Counted from the first letter of the stretch, positions 33,623 through 45,756 are shown. The stretch: 64,000 bases of DNA from Rhodocollybia butyracea (GCA_015501585.1 JADNRY010000050.1:186001-250000); one strand, 5' to 3'. Translations and numbers: made by a program. Notes: generated by a model not told the origin, from the letters alone.

Positions 33623-35823
33623 TTATTTCAACTCGGTAGCTACCAGTTGAATCAATTCCAGTGCTTGCAGGTCGCGAGGCCTAATACAAGATTGGTAGGG
33701 CTCGGGGTGGCTAGAACCAAGGCAGAGCGTTAAACCAACAGAGAAACATAGAAGAGTATGCATACCGGAAAACATGCGGACTAAACTCCCCAGAAATGTG
33801 AATCTCCCTACCCTCATCGTCCTTAGCCTTGCGCAGATCGAGCGTGGCCAGGACAGATGCTATAGTAAGCCACACCGTATTATCAGCGACGTAGCGGCCT
33901 ACACAGACTCTGTAAGGTGTCGAAACACAATTTCAGTATGGTGGAACACGGTTGAAACTTGAAAATCAAATTGACCAACCTTCGTCCAAATCCAAAGGCG
34001 TGGATGTCATTGATACTTGTAAATGGCCCATCTGGCGAGTTAAAGAAACGTTCAGGGATAAACTCATCAGGCTCCGAGTACACATTGGGATCTCGATTCA
34101 TAGCCCTAGGAACTTTTTTTTTAGTTGATAGATACGCTTCATGCAAGAGCGCGTAATCTTACCAGACATTTGGAAGGATCGCACATCCTAAACGAATGAG
34201 AATGAAATCAGATGGTGTCGGAGGAACTCAAATGGTCAAAACCTTTGGGAATATGGTACCCTCTGTAAAAATCATCCTGGCTCGATACGTGGTTCTCTCC
34301 TAAATGTACAAATCTTAACGACGATTCACTTTGAGTGGGCATTTCATACCAAGGGGAAGGGGTGGTGCAACCGCATTACTTCACGGTAGATAGCTTCGAT
34401 ATAAGGAAGAGACCGACGATCCTCAAACGTAGGCAATCGATCTCTCCCAATAACGCGATCAATCTCGGCTTGTGCTTTAGCCTGAACTTTGGGATGGAGG
34501 GTCATGACGAGGAGGAAGGAACTGATGGCAGACTTTGTCTGTTTGGCAGAGAATGAGTCTCTGAAATCGTACATATTCAACTTGAGTGGAACATACAGTA
34601 TCCGAGGCAGCTAGTAGATGTTCGTTTAAACAGTATGCACACAAAATCATGTTAGGTCTTTACCTCCAAAGCCAACAGTACCCATCATCTTGATCATTTC
34701 GAGATCCGCTGGCCTTTCAAGAGCCAGTTCGACAATAAGGGAGGTGCCAACACCTGATTTCTGGATTATACAAAAAAAATTGGTTTACACAGTAGCGGCT
34801 TGAACTTGAAAATCTTATTCACCAAGTTATTCATTGCTCTATCGAAAGGGATTTCATTCAAGTCGTTCATATTTTGGATAAACTCCTTTGCCTCCCGTTT
34901 AAACCCACAACCGGGGAACCAGGAGGGCATGAAGCGCAGCCATGGAAATCGTTCGAGGATGGGATAGCCAGTGGAGATCATTTGGCCAAATGTGTAATTG
35001 GCTGCACTAGCTTGTTGTAAAAGAGGATCTTCTCCACGGATATCGAGCCCATATAATGAAGCATACATGAGACTCTGAGAAAGTCTACATAGCCTACTAA
35101 GTAGTAGACATGTAGAAGTGGTAAGACATACATCACGGTGTGTTGTGCAAACTGTTCCGGTGCAACTGTCAGTTTATGCAGAAAATCGCTGATTTTCTTA
35201 TATTGCGTCGGATAAAAGCGAGCGCAGGCGGTTTGATTCAAACATTGGTGAAAAAACCTCCTATTCTTCCGCCATGTATCGCCATATCGCTGTAAGCAGA
35301 TGTTCTATAAGTAAGGTAAGTTTATGGTTAAGACAGTGGGTGGTTCACCTGCAGTCCAAGTATACGATCGGCCCCGCATCTTGAATTGACTGAATAAAAC
35401 AAATCTAGTGGAGACTGCACATAGTACTCACAGATCTACAGAAGCACTAGTTTCTCGGTCTGAGTAAATGCGTGCACGCTTGTCCAGTAAATCTACGGCC
35501 ACTTGAGTGTTGTTCGTAATGAGCATGTTCTTGTCACGGATATAGATGAGATCCCCTGAGAAAGGTATAATTTGGAAAATCAGCCTTTCGCGCAATTGTG
35601 GGGTGGATTGGGGGTGGAGACTCTGATGTGACATACCGTATTCTCTTCCCCACTCCCGATATGTAATCCAGGCATCGAGAGTCGGCAGGTTGGCAGATTT
35701 AGGACCTGGGGGGTAGGGTAAAGCAAGATTGGACTGGGGGAGACGCAGAAGGAAATAGAGTAGAGGTAGTACAGCCAGAGCCAGAGCCGCAATTCCGACT
35801 GGTAAAGTCAGAATTGAAATCAT
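33623..35823 (-). CDS. cytochrome P450 monooxygenase
   Basis: Membrane-anchored haem monooxygenase. Start at 35823: MISILTLPVGIAALALAVLP is the N-terminal anchor, then LPYPPGPKSANLPTLDAW (Pro-rich hinge). Later exons show YGDTWRKNRRFFHQC (C helix), WLRFMPSWFPGCGFKREAKE, and I-helix residues ASDT at about 34610. They continue with HPKVQAKAQAEIDRVIGRDR, K-helix EAIYREVMRLHHPFPL (ExxR, about 34390-34350), AMNRDPNVYSEPDEFIPERF (PERF motif) and AFGFGRRL. The haem-Cys exon is CVGRYVADNTVWLTIASVLA (about 33906). The C-terminus is PYQSCIRPRDLQALELIQLV, stop at 33623. About nine short introns. All key motifs are present. The type resembles basidiomycete OrdA-like P450s; substrate unknown. It stands between two copies of the JTB/ACL duplication. 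Confidence 0.88.
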
Positions 35824-36000
35824 GGTAGCAGAGTTTCTGTCATATTGTGGAGTGTTTTTCGATCTTAAATCCTGCGCTGACCATTTTATGTACTTAAGGA
35901 GAAATTGAGGAGAAAAACGCCGTACATAAATATACACTGCATTCATATAAAAGGGTACGAACCTCAAGCCACCCCCAAACAGCAGCCGTAAAAATACCAT

Positions 36001-36480
36001 ACACCGTCAAATGGAGGAACCTCGATCGGATCCTAACGAACCTAGAGAGCCAGAGATCGGATGCTAAAACTTGCGAAGTCTATACCTTTTCGATAGTGGT
36101 CGAGCCTAACTCGATAATTGAAGTAATTTCCGCGTCTGTGTGACGCTACTGACGAGAAGTGGAAGAAGTCAGAGACGGGTAATATGGCACCGGTGTCGAG
36201 ATTACTTACCAGAGTCTAACCTAGAGAACCACAGATCGGATGCTAAGACTTGCGAAGCCTATACCTAAGTTGAAACTACAGGGCCGGTTTTAGGGGCCCT
36301 CTGTGAGTTATCCAGAGTATGATACCGAATATAGATAGGAAAACTTTGACTACATAGCCAAACCTTAGATATCTAGATCTTAGAATGCGCTTAGGATGTC
36401 AAATGCGCTTAGTGTGAAAGCCGAGGAGGCCTATTTCTAATTTTAGGCTAAGCTACGTACCCCCGCTACTTTTTGTCCAT
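36001..36480. repeat. intergenic with a 50-bp direct repeat
   Basis: aacctagagagccagagatc and the following ggatgctaaaacttgcgaag (36048-36089) recur almost unchanged at 36219-36268, 171 bp apart. No gene seen. Confidence 0.6.
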
Positions 36481-36489
36481 TCCATGTTA

Positions 36490-37060
36490 AATGTTTCAAC
36501 ATTCGTTGTTAGCAAACCATTCTGTTAACCATTCGGCAACCGTCGGTTAATGTATTGTAATTTGTAAGAAATGGACTACATCGTCATCCACATACTACAC
36601 CCCTTCTCCTCACAAGAGTCACAACATGTTTGGTCCTCCTGGCTCCATGCAGCCAACACAATCGAATCAGTCCCGATTCGAAATCGAATTCCAAACCAGG
36701 CTAAACCAGGTCACCCTCCCGTAGGTCCCACATGTGAAACACCCGCCACGGAATCCTGTGGACGTATAATCTGGCAAGGACGTGCAGACTGCGTGCAGAT
36801 TTCTTTAGTTTGTTCCACTGCTCTTTGAAGTCCGAAAGTGATGCCGAGTGATGCCGGTATCTGCATATATCGTTTGTTTGGCACTGTTTACTGCACCTCT
36901 AAAATCCTACGTATGAGTTCATAGCTTGTATTTGATGCTCTGTTTGCGCTTTGTGCGATGCTAGCCGTGTATGTGCAGTCGAGACGACAACTTGCGTTGC
37001 ACGCGAGGTGGCTGGCCACGTTGATTAGAGAAATGATGAGGGGATTTGGCTTGGTCGCCA
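36490..37060 (+). pseudogene. broken duplicate of JTB-like gene exon 2
   Basis: Similarity to 30921-31310 starts at the 3' end of the intron (cgttgttagc) and runs through accattcggcaaccgtcggttaatg, ggaatcctgtggacgtataat and gcgctttgtgcgatgctagccgtgtatgtg. Stops (taatgtattgtaatttg) and insertions break the frame, and exon 1 is absent. The duplicate therefore has no promoter, start or signal peptide. Confidence 0.75.
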
Positions 37061-37109
37061 TCTGTGTAGCTATATTTTGGTTGTTTTATGATAATGGATA
37101 ATCTGTTTG

Positions 37110-37985
37110 AGAAATTTGTTATAGTCGACGTTTGTGCTGCTTGTTCTCGTTGTTCCTAGACCAATACACCCCGATAGAAAGTTACTGTGGCGTAGTAGCT
37201 GAAGGTTATGATTATCGCTCGCGGGGATACAATCAGCAAGGTTTCCGTTCGTCGTGGTGGCCAAGAGTGTCTCAAGGTATGTTTCGTCTATGTCTGTCTG
37301 CTCGGTACTCATTCATTTTTAGGTGATGCGCCTTCTTAGTGAAACCTCAGTGTTCTGATCCACGTATCTGCTAGTGGCCCGAAATCAGTTCCTCCCGTTT
37401 GCTCTAGAGCTAATCAAATCGGGCGACTCAAGACCATGTCTCACACTGCCGCCGTTGACACATGTCCCGCTCTGGCTCATGAGCTCACGACCGAGACTTA
37501 CATCGGACCGATAGTGAACCCGGTCAGTGACCAGATCATCCACTTTGACTCTAGTTGTCCTAGTTCCCTTTCATTTTGACTCAAACTACGCGTTTCTCTG
37601 TCTACAACAGCCCCTGTCATCCAAGGCATGCTGGTCCGTAGCTGTGATGTCTACCATCACATCCAGAAATACTACCGGGGTACGAAAGAAACCCTTCTCC
37701 CTGTCTATAACCCCAGTCGACGAGCCCTTGAGGACAATGTTGACTGTATGGCCGACTTTCCCTCTTGCCGTTCCGTGTACCCCTTCGTCTCCCACATCCT
37801 CCGCTACCCTACTAGTTCCGAGCGCATCAAATGCATGGCCCTCATCACTGGAGGTGTTCCCGAACGTTAGCGCGTGAAATTCTCTATGAGGTTCGGCAAA
37901 TGAATCAGTCTTGCCACTCGAACCAGGCTGCTTCCGTATCGGAAACTCCTGGTCAATATCGTGGTTCTATAGCGTCATCTTCTTC
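37110..37985 (+). pseudogene. ATP-citrate lyase fragments, copy c
   Basis: Directly follows the JTB relic, in the same order as at 31317-33510. Positions 37165-37330 carry the gatagaaagttactgtggcgtagtagctgaag segment and aaggtatgtttcgtctatgtctgtctgctcggtactcattcattt. Positions 37527-37960 read SYHHIQKYYRGTKETLLPVY-like sequence in mixed frames, then DNVDCMADFPSCRSVYPFVS, HILRYPTSSERIKCMALITG and GVPER followed by a stop. Frameshifted throughout. Confidence 0.6.
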
Positions 37986-38985
37986 ACCGACGGTCTTTTA
38001 CGAGGCATTTTTGATACTCAGGATCTATCTTCGTTGGTCACACGGTTTCTCAAACCAAACACCTTTGTTCACCACTGTCTCTGAAGATCTGAACACCTAG
38101 ATCCAGAGCCACTTAGCCTCGTTTGCACAACACTGCCATGATCAGTATCTTTCAAACACGTATGAGATGGACCTCGAGTGGAGATTATCTTACGAAAAAG
38201 TACCGCGTCGTTGAGACTGTCAAGACGCGCAAAATGACCATGCTTATTAGTTCCCTCGCTAGGTCTGAAGTTGCCAAGGGAAAGGTTAGTATCATCCTTC
38301 TTTCGATTTCTACAATTGACGTTGCATGCAGAACCGCACCTATAGCTGCAGCAGGTTCATTGTCCCCCCTACATTCCGAGGATTTTTCGCATCACCCAGC
38401 TCTACCAATCTCTCGTTCAGAAAAGAACTATCAGGCTTCACGCCTACCTATTATCACCGTAAAGTGGGCTACCGTCTGCCACGTTTGAATTGAATCGTTA
38501 ACCCGCCTCCTTCATCTCGTCATCTTGGATGAGCGAGGGAATGACCTGCTTTACGCTGGGCCTTCAAGGAAGACATTGCTATGAGTTTGCTTCGGTCGTA
38601 GTGAGTTCTTTTCGTCTGAGATCTGCGCCTGGATAGTGTATGTTCAGTGGACGTATCTAGATTTGAAATCGCTCTCGATGAAGCTACCTCGATGTTCACC
38701 AGTACACGCGGCAATGGCATCCCTACCTTCTTCAGCGGTTCGGGTTTTACTGTATCCTTTTCAAATTCAAGTCTTCCAACCATTTCACAGGGAGTCCAAT
38801 ACTTGAGCGCTTGACATGCACCGTTGCTATTGCCGCCCCCTGCATAAACGTATTTCTGGGTCTGCGAATACCTCAGCGATTGCTGTTGATTTTAGTCGAT
38901 CCCCCCAGATTGCAGGGCACATACGCAAGCTGCAAGCACTTCCCACGTCAGTAACTCTCGTCGCTATAACTTCTGGACACCATCA
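37986..38985. other. gene-poor stretch left of the Harbinger element
   Basis: Short frames only, such as 38123-38488 plus and 38783-38520 minus. No domain recognised. It may contain degraded exons of an unidentified gene. Confidence 0.35.
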
Positions 38986-39133
38986 GGGTCCGTTTGATAG
39001 TTCCCGCCAATCGGTTCCCACCGTGGAAAGTGGGAAGCGGATGACGGTCCGGTGGCCTAGCGCGCGCGCGATATACACGTTTTTATGATAGTTAATCGTA
39101 CTTTACTTACTTTTCTTCCCCCGTCGTCTCCTC

Positions 39134-39540
39134 ATGGGCAGAACCAAAAACAAGGGAATTGGGTATACCCATGATCTGCATATTACCCGCACCTCTGAGC
39201 ACGAGTACAAAAACTCATAGGCTGCTGATGTCAAAGACAAAAATGCCAAGTGGACACTTCAGTGTGTTCTGGCGCTCATTTCTGTTCTAAAGCCACATCT
39301 CAGTGCCGCTGGAGATGGCCATAAGTTCAAATCTGCTGTGTACAAAGAGGCCGCGGCTTATCTGAACACGAGAATCATTGCTGGTGGTCCAAAGAAAGAG
39401 AAAGGTGTGAAAGATAAGGTTAAAGATGTGGGTATTTTATACTTGTATGGACTGATTATTTGCTCATTCTGCATCTTTAGCTGCTTGATATATACGATGC
39501 AGTCATATACCTTAGAGCTTGGGCATGGCGTAAATTAAAC
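39134..39540 (+). pseudogene. Harbinger Myb/SANT-like DNA-binding protein, truncated
   Basis: Second Harbinger protein, which helps the transposase bind DNA. ATG at 39134 (MGRTKNKGIGYTHDLHITRT). An in-frame TAG at about 39218 interrupts before the recognisable Myb/SANT-like part: AKWTLQCVLALISVLKPHLS, KFKSAVYKEAAAYLN, then, across a probable intron (39428-39480), LLDIYDAVIYLRAW. The usual W-containing continuation is missing because the element is deleted here. Confidence 0.6.
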
Positions 39541-40543
39541 AATTCCTCTTTGGTCCTTGGTCTATTTCCATTGAATAAGAAACTTTGCAATACGAGGTAA
39601 TAGATTACTTACTTGGAACTTCCTTTGGCCCATTCATTCAAGTGATACCTAACACCACGATAGGGGACAAGAACAGCTTCACAGAGAGGAAAGCCTGCAT
39701 CCCCAAGGTAAAAATACCCTTTGGGAATGCGGAGATCAGTGAAACGAGCATCAGAAAGCAAGAATGCATCTGTCACTGATCCTTCCCAGCCAGGAAGCAG
39801 ATAAAGGAATCGCATACTGAAGCTACAAACTGCAAGTACATTCTGTGAGAGAAAACCCTTGCGGTTCCGGGCATTGGCACGATCCTCTGCTGATGGGGTA
39901 CAGGCAATATGTGATCCATCCATAGCACCAAGACAGCCCTTGAGGTAGGGCCATAGTTTTGGATTGTTGTACAGATATTGTGCAGGTGGATCTTCAGTGC
40001 TTGGAAGGGAAACATATTCATTATAAAAAGCTGGTGATGAGAGAGCATCACATATGAGACGGAAGTACCTACATTTCAAACTAAGTTGTAGGCCATAATA
40101 AGATAGACCAAAACTCACTTTGCAATTGTGTCATTAGACCTTTGAAACCGCTCCCCCAGGTGACGAACACTAAGCCCTGTTACTGATGCATATAAAAATA
40201 TAGCAAGCTGCTCCTCAACCATAACATCTCGGCCATCTCTGTATCCCATCTGGCGTAGTTCAATTACCAGTGATATGAATACATGAAGCCGGACACCAAG
40301 CTCAGTGTAAATTCGATCCGGATGGCCATAGATTAACTCATTGACCCAGTCTCGACCAGAGAGCCTTGATGTATGGTAAGCCTGTCTCCAATATTGTCCA
40401 GATGCATACAGGGTTGCTACGAAGGTTACAAGGCGTGTGATTTCAATAGCAGCCTGTGTCCACTCATTAACGGCTGCGACTACTGCCTGGGGTGCAATCG
40501 GGGGCATAGAGATCAAAGATAATCGATTGGGAAGGCAAAACAC
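39475..40543 (-). pseudogene. Harbinger transposase (DDE_Tnp_4), truncated C-terminus
   Basis: HARBI1-like DDE nuclease. Exon 1 from 40543 (or Met at 40507, MPPIAPQAVVAAVNEWTQAA) to 40119. It includes the helix-turn-helix part LAIFLYASVTGLSVRHLGER and QRSNDTIAK. Intron 40118-40069. Exon 2 holds LKGCLGAMDGSHIACTP (first Asp) and GYFYLGDAGFPLCEAVLVPY (second Asp). A GTAAGT at about 39613 is probably a donor. The next exon reads KPRTKEELFNLRHAQALR and then leaves the family pattern, so the ERxFG segment with the third acidic residue is absent. Catalytically dead by that reading. Confidence 0.75.
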
Positions 40544-40759
40544 GGTCTATTTACAATCGGCACGCCAGCATGCCGCTAGCGGACCGTCATCCGATTCCCA
40601 CTTTCCACGGTGGGAACCGATTGGCGGGAACTATCAAACGGACCCTCAAGCAGACGACAATATCGTTCCCTTCCCAGAAATGATCCATGCCGGCGCTAGC
40701 TGCCAAGTATTGGCACGTGAGCAGATTAGACAAGATTAGATAGCTTCCCCCTATCTTCG

Positions 40760-42263
40760 ATGCTCACAATGTCGAATCTTGCTCCTGGTCCATTCCCAGG
40801 TTCCTTTATCAGTAAAGATGAACAAATAGTCTCTCCCCGTAAAACTCTCGTCAAGAATCGTTCTGAGAATGTCACTATTCCGTCGCATATCTGGACACTG
40901 GATGCCACCGCAGAAACCTCGATGGAAGGCACTCTTATCCGTCAGGAATACGTTGACCTCATCTTCACGATCCTACGATGGATGAAACTAGTAAGAGCGA
41001 TAAACATGAAGAAGCAGCAACGATGCGCATCGGAATTCAAGGAGCAGTCGGCAAAAGCAAGACAGCTGGATAGGGAGAAACAGGCCAAGGCTGAAGAAAG
41101 CCCCGTTGTGGACCAGTGAGCGATTTATGGACATTGTATATATCTATCTATTGATTCGTTCTATAGCCTCAACTTCGTCAAGCAAGAGCCTCATCAGGAG
41201 CTGAGTGCCACTCATGATCGATCTGATTCTTCATCGAGTGACACGGTGAACGTTATAAAATCAGAAGACCTCTCAGACCCTCGAGTTTTTCCCTTGGTCC
41301 ATGCCCCGGACATCAACGGCATGGATATCTTTCCTAATCCATTCGCGTTATCAGAGAACAAGGCTGTCACCGCGAACGCGGCAATAATCGTCACTGGTCT
41401 TCCTGGTATCGGTGATCATGTCTTTTTCAAGTGTAATGTTCTGTTTCTGCCGACTGATCTGTTCTACAATAGGAACAACGCGGTTTCTATATCTCATCTG
41501 GAATCTCAGACGTGCGGAAAATCTTCCGACTCTGTTTATGTCCGACCCCAAGCATGCTTTGTTGTGGAAAGATAATGTTCAATATACACTCGAGCCCTCT
41601 GATATGTGGCCCAATCAAATTTCGGCCATGATACCTGGCGATACCTGGTGCCTCATTGACTCAAATGGCAGCTTCACCGAGGTTCCCAAATTTGTATTGA
41701 ACAAAGCATGTTTCATTATCCAGGCCTTATCTCCTCGAGCATCTGGGATGCGATGGTACTGGAAGCATAAATCCGCGTATTCTCTGGCGATGAAGCCATG
41801 GAGCGCTGAAGAGCTCATATCTGGGTACGTTCTCATTCTGAGTCAAGTTGTTGGCGTTGTTACTGATGAGGATTTAAGACTTCAACTTCAGTTTGATCCA
41901 CCTTCTGGTATGGATGAGAAATGTCTTATTGAGTTTAGACACCTATATGGGGGCTCTGCTAGAGATGCATATCGCTACGCTTCTGATACGCTCTTGCTTG
42001 AGGCAGAAATCTCTAGAGCTGTTCGGGATGTAGACAAGAAAATGGTTGAGAAAGCATTCACCTCGGAACCCTCTTCCTTGCAACTTCCCGAAGATGTTGG
42101 AGTGTTGCTATCAGTATTTCCGCTCAGCGACTGCGACCGCCGAGACTTCGTCATCGCTGCTCCTTCCGAATACCTGCGTGAAAGGGTCCTGGGGATCATA
42201 TGTAATACCTCCTTCCGCCGAAGTTCCGGGGGAGTCTGGAGCAAGTCTGGAGTCGCTTCCTAA
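40760..42263 (+). CDS. P-loop NTPase-like protein of a fungal accessory family, Walker A lysine replaced
   Basis: Exons: 40760 (or 40769)-41115, 41167-41411 and 41473-42263; introns of 51 and 61 bp with consistent phases. The N-terminal part ends in a charged helix (KQQRCASEFKEQSAKARQLD), perhaps a coiled coil. Exon 2 ends IIVTGLPGIG and exon 3 starts TTRFLYLIW, so the Walker A reads GLPGIGTT where relatives have GKT. Then LPTLFMSDPKHALLWKDNVQ, GDTWCLIDSNG (Walker B-like), CFIIQALSPRASGMRWYWKH (sensor-like), KPWSAEELISG and YGGSARDAYRYASD. The family, widespread in Agaricomycetes, resembles the STAND-type NTPase part of Crinkler-like proteins; this is from memory of the pattern. Function unknown. 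Confidence 0.65.
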
Positions 42264-43223
42264 TTCTTCCTAAACAAAGAATTCCATAAGTTGACTTAGT
42301 TAAAATATCTTCACTCTGTTCTACGCTAATCCAATGTTACATCCCATTGCAATTTACAAATCGCTGCAGATGAACAACCCCTGCCACCATATTCTCTTAG
42401 GTATTACCTTTAGCCCTTGTGTACCACCTGTCCTGGTCATGACGGCCGTGTGATCCATGAGAAAGACCAGTCTCGACGACATAGTTCTCGGCTGTCCAAG
42501 GAAGAACCTTACTTTCCAGCCCTGCTTGTTCTGCCTAGTAATTTGTCAAACTACGCCGCCACACTCACCTTCCGAACACATATGAAAGGATTGAGTGGAA
42601 TATGATTTTGAGGGGAGTGTGAAAGAGTACCACATTGAGTACACACAACCTAATGTGAACCTAAGAGACCAGAGCAGGAAACTGAGTAGGTCAACAACTT
42701 CGGCGCCGCACTAGAGTTTCCTCTCTCGCCCACTGCGCGACTACACCCTTTCCGTTAAGATCACAACAAACACGAGGATAAGTTCTCCTAGTCCTGTTTT
42801 AATTCCTCAAATGCCACCTGTTTTACGCTAGCTGATCCTCAGGCTTCATCCTCAGTGCTTGTATCGTTGTCTGCTTTGTTCATTACTGGCGCCTAGCTAG
42901 CTTCCAAGGAAGTATACAAATACCTCGGCATTCGTACTCTTCGTTTGCGGATGTTCTAAGTTTTGCTAGTTACCATCTTGACGAGAACCGACTATCACCC
43001 ATCTCTATGTGAGCCAGCCGAGATTGTTGGGATATAACTTAGTCCAAGCGCTTTATGGATGTGGTTTACATAATGATAAAAGTTTTGACAAGAAGGTTTT
43101 ACACATATATACTTTACAGCTTTTAGGCTTTTATTTAACGAAATGAAGAATGGAGAAGGGGCAGAATGCTACTAGAAAACGAACCATTGCATTCAGAACA
43201 TCTGCTGAGGACTCACTGTCTGC
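42264..43223. other. intergenic, nothing recognised
   Basis: No open frame with a domain and no repeats noticed. Confidence 0.4.
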
Positions 43224-45738
43224 TCACTTCAAGGTGAATGTACAGAAGGCTTCGTCGCTGGAAATCAATGGACTCATACTCTTCATTTGCGCCTCTGTGA
43301 TTGGATCCCTGTGGCTGAACATCTTTTCCCAGCCTCTCGAAGCCAAAAGTAGGTTGTTCCAAATATATTGGTCATCCTGATCGACTACACCGAACACCTC
43401 TGGAGAGAGCCCAGCGATCCAGATATCATACAACATGAAATCATCTTGCTTCTGTGTCTGGATGTGGCGAATAGCACAAGTCTCCGACCCCAAAGCGAAG
43501 ACTATCTGTATCATTGGTACCGCAAGCTTCTCGCCGGGTTTGATCAGACCAACGACGACGGGATCCATGGCGTCAAACAGAAGGGTCTGACGGACGCGGT
43601 GTAGTCAGGGTCATTCATAATCCGGACGGTCAGCAAACCCAGCGAGCTTTCCGTCACCACAGTATTCCCTCTGAACGTCGAGATCGAAACTTTTTTGATT
43701 GTTGCGACCCAGCACTGCTGCGCATCGAGCTATAAACTTCCACAGGATTTCCTTGTCGAGACTATTTTCCTGGTGTCGTTTAATGAAGTGGTTGAAGTGA
43801 CAATTGAATTCGCTGAACGCGTTCTCGAGGGTTATGTTCTGGTCGTTTGGGCCTTGGTACACCGAAGGTCTAATCTTCATAATATCGACGAAGAGGGGAC
43901 TTTGTACGGTTGGCGTGACGATAAGTTTCCGCAGAAAAGGAACAACGCCGAAAATACATGGGTCGTTCATGAGCGACTTGGTGGAGTTATCACGGGCCAT
44001 GGTGAGAGCGAGCATACTCACAAGCTCACCACGATCACCCTAGTGGACAGCGAATTCCCGGAGGACACGAGAGAGGGCTTTAGGAGCATTGAATGTCTTT
44101 TCGGAGTTATTCATGAAGAGGTATGCACCCTCTGAGAGGATAGGCTCGGATGGACTGATTGTGATGTATTGAAGAAATTCGGTGCCATCAACCGACATGC
44201 ATATACGCATATGATCAGCAACTTGATCCTGTTCAGCAGTTGTCGAGGGCGAAGAGATGAACTCGATTGGAAAGCGGGTGGATAAGCATGCCAATTCATG
44301 TTTAGGCTCCAACTGGGGATAGTTTGCGATATCATATTTGATAAGTTTTCGAGCCACGAATGGGACAAGACCATCTAGAAGCTCGCAGCTTTCTAATTCA
44401 GGAAGCGAGTTGTGCCCGAGATAACACGTGATGCAAAGCTACAGATGATAATCATATAAATTTGAAGAATTAAAGCCTGAGAGTAAACATTCACAGAGGG
44501 CGACCAAGGCGAGCTTTAAACTTTAAAGAGGAGACATAACTTATGTCCATTTCACTGGGTAAGGGCGCGGCAAACTGGTCCCAGCCAAGGGCGCAAAAGG
44601 GCGGTATTGAGCATAGTATTCCACTCGGTAGCAAAGCAGATGAATTGTGCCATCCTTACATATTGAAGCTTTATTGATCCAAAGAGCGGCGAGAAACAGA
44701 AGATTGTAAACAGATCCAAGTGCTTGCAGAGGCGTAGTATCTTTTTGAAGGTCCAAAAGCGAGGAAAGAACATCTACATAAGCCGTGTCCAATTGGGTCA
44801 GTGAATCGGCTTCGTCGAAAACTAAATAAACAATGGGATCCTTGACTGGTCTGTTTTTCGGAAGTCCCCAGCAATCAATTAGCGATTCCACCATCTTTAC
44901 GACGTCGCCCTCTTCTGTAAAACGTCGAGTTCCTCATTAGAAATGGTGTATGAGGCTCAACATAGAATTCAATTTACGTAGGCTGAAGAGTCGAGTTTTC
45001 TTCGTCGGTGGAGCGTCATCTTGAGAGGGCATTCTAGCGGTGCCTTCGAGGATCTATGTTATGTCAATCAGTACATACTCAGAGAGAAGAACTATACGAA
45101 CATTTTGGGCATGATCAACAACGTCGTCATAGAACTTCACGCGATAGGCACCTTGGCTCCGTGTTGTTTGGCCTTCAGTCATCTTTTCCCGGAACCATGT
45201 AGCGCCCTCATCCCGGAGCCAGGTTTGTGAGTTGAGCATGGTTGCCTCTTTGACAACATCACCGCATTTTTTGAACAACGCATACATGAAGGCAATCATA
45301 CGATCCTTCGGGGAGTCCAGACCACTATTGATGAGTCTTGAGGGGTCAAAAAAGTTGTATACTCGTTCGTCGGAAGCAGGAAAGCCTGATACATCACAAG
45401 TTAGTGCGGATTGCCCATAAACAAGGGTGGGTGTGCACACCTTTCGCTGTAGGCCTTCGTAGGTTCACCGGTATGACAAAGTTGTACTTGCTGAACTCGT
45501 CCACAGTTCGTGACTTGCCTGTTCCATCTGCTTGAAAGAGGTCGCGGTAGGGTGTGTATTGGTCCAAGCTCCTCTTGCAGTGAAGAATATGTTCCTTCAA
45601 AGCGCTATGAGTGTTTCCCACAAACTCGAGTTTCCAGGAGTCCTCCGTAGCTATGCGCGACCGATCGGTTGAATGACTGAGAATGCAAGAGCAGTATTTC
45701 CACTAACCCTTGATGCTCGCCTCGTCTAGAAAAGACAT
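43224..45738 (-). CDS. large P-loop NTPase of an uncharacterised Agaricomycete family
   Basis: Multi-exon. Start at 45738 (MSFLDEASIKG; an in-frame ATG also lies at 45756). Exon 2: WKLEFVGNTHSALKEHILHC, YTPYRDLFQADGTGKSRTVD (Walker A ADGTGKS), EFSKYNFVIPVNLRR. Then FPASDERVYNFF, a helical region, and PIVYLVFDEADSLTQLD (Walker B, about 44830-44800). The C-terminal half has LACLSTRFPIEFISS, ITISPSEPILSEGAYLFMNN, FAVHQGDRGELVSMLALTMA (about 44045-44000) and FNCHFNHFIKRHQENSL. The last exon contains AMDPVVVGLIKPGEKLAVPM and IQIVFALGSE. The family is common in mushrooms and often multicopy. The GDRGEL element could be a nuclease-like motif, but this is only a guess. The frame is open apart from normal introns. 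Confidence 0.65.
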
Positions 45739-45756
45739 GCTCGAATCGGAGATCAT

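Larger units (their letters stand above)
38986..40645. mobile_element. PIF/Harbinger DNA transposon, internally deleted
   Basis: TIRs of about 66 bp start GGGTCCGTTTGATAGTTCCC at 38986 and end with the complement at 40645, with about one mismatch. TSD TCA flanks both ends (38983-38985 and 40646-40648), matching the 3-bp TSDs of the superfamily. It contains a Myb/SANT-like gene (plus) and a DDE nuclease gene (minus) tail to tail, as in typical Harbingers. Both C-termini are lost at a junction near 39515. Confidence 0.9.

Noticed and set aside
35823..36000. Upstream in-frame Met for the P450 (MVFLRLLFGG..)
   Set aside because: The Met at 35823 directly begins a standard P450 anchor; the extension has no family counterpart.
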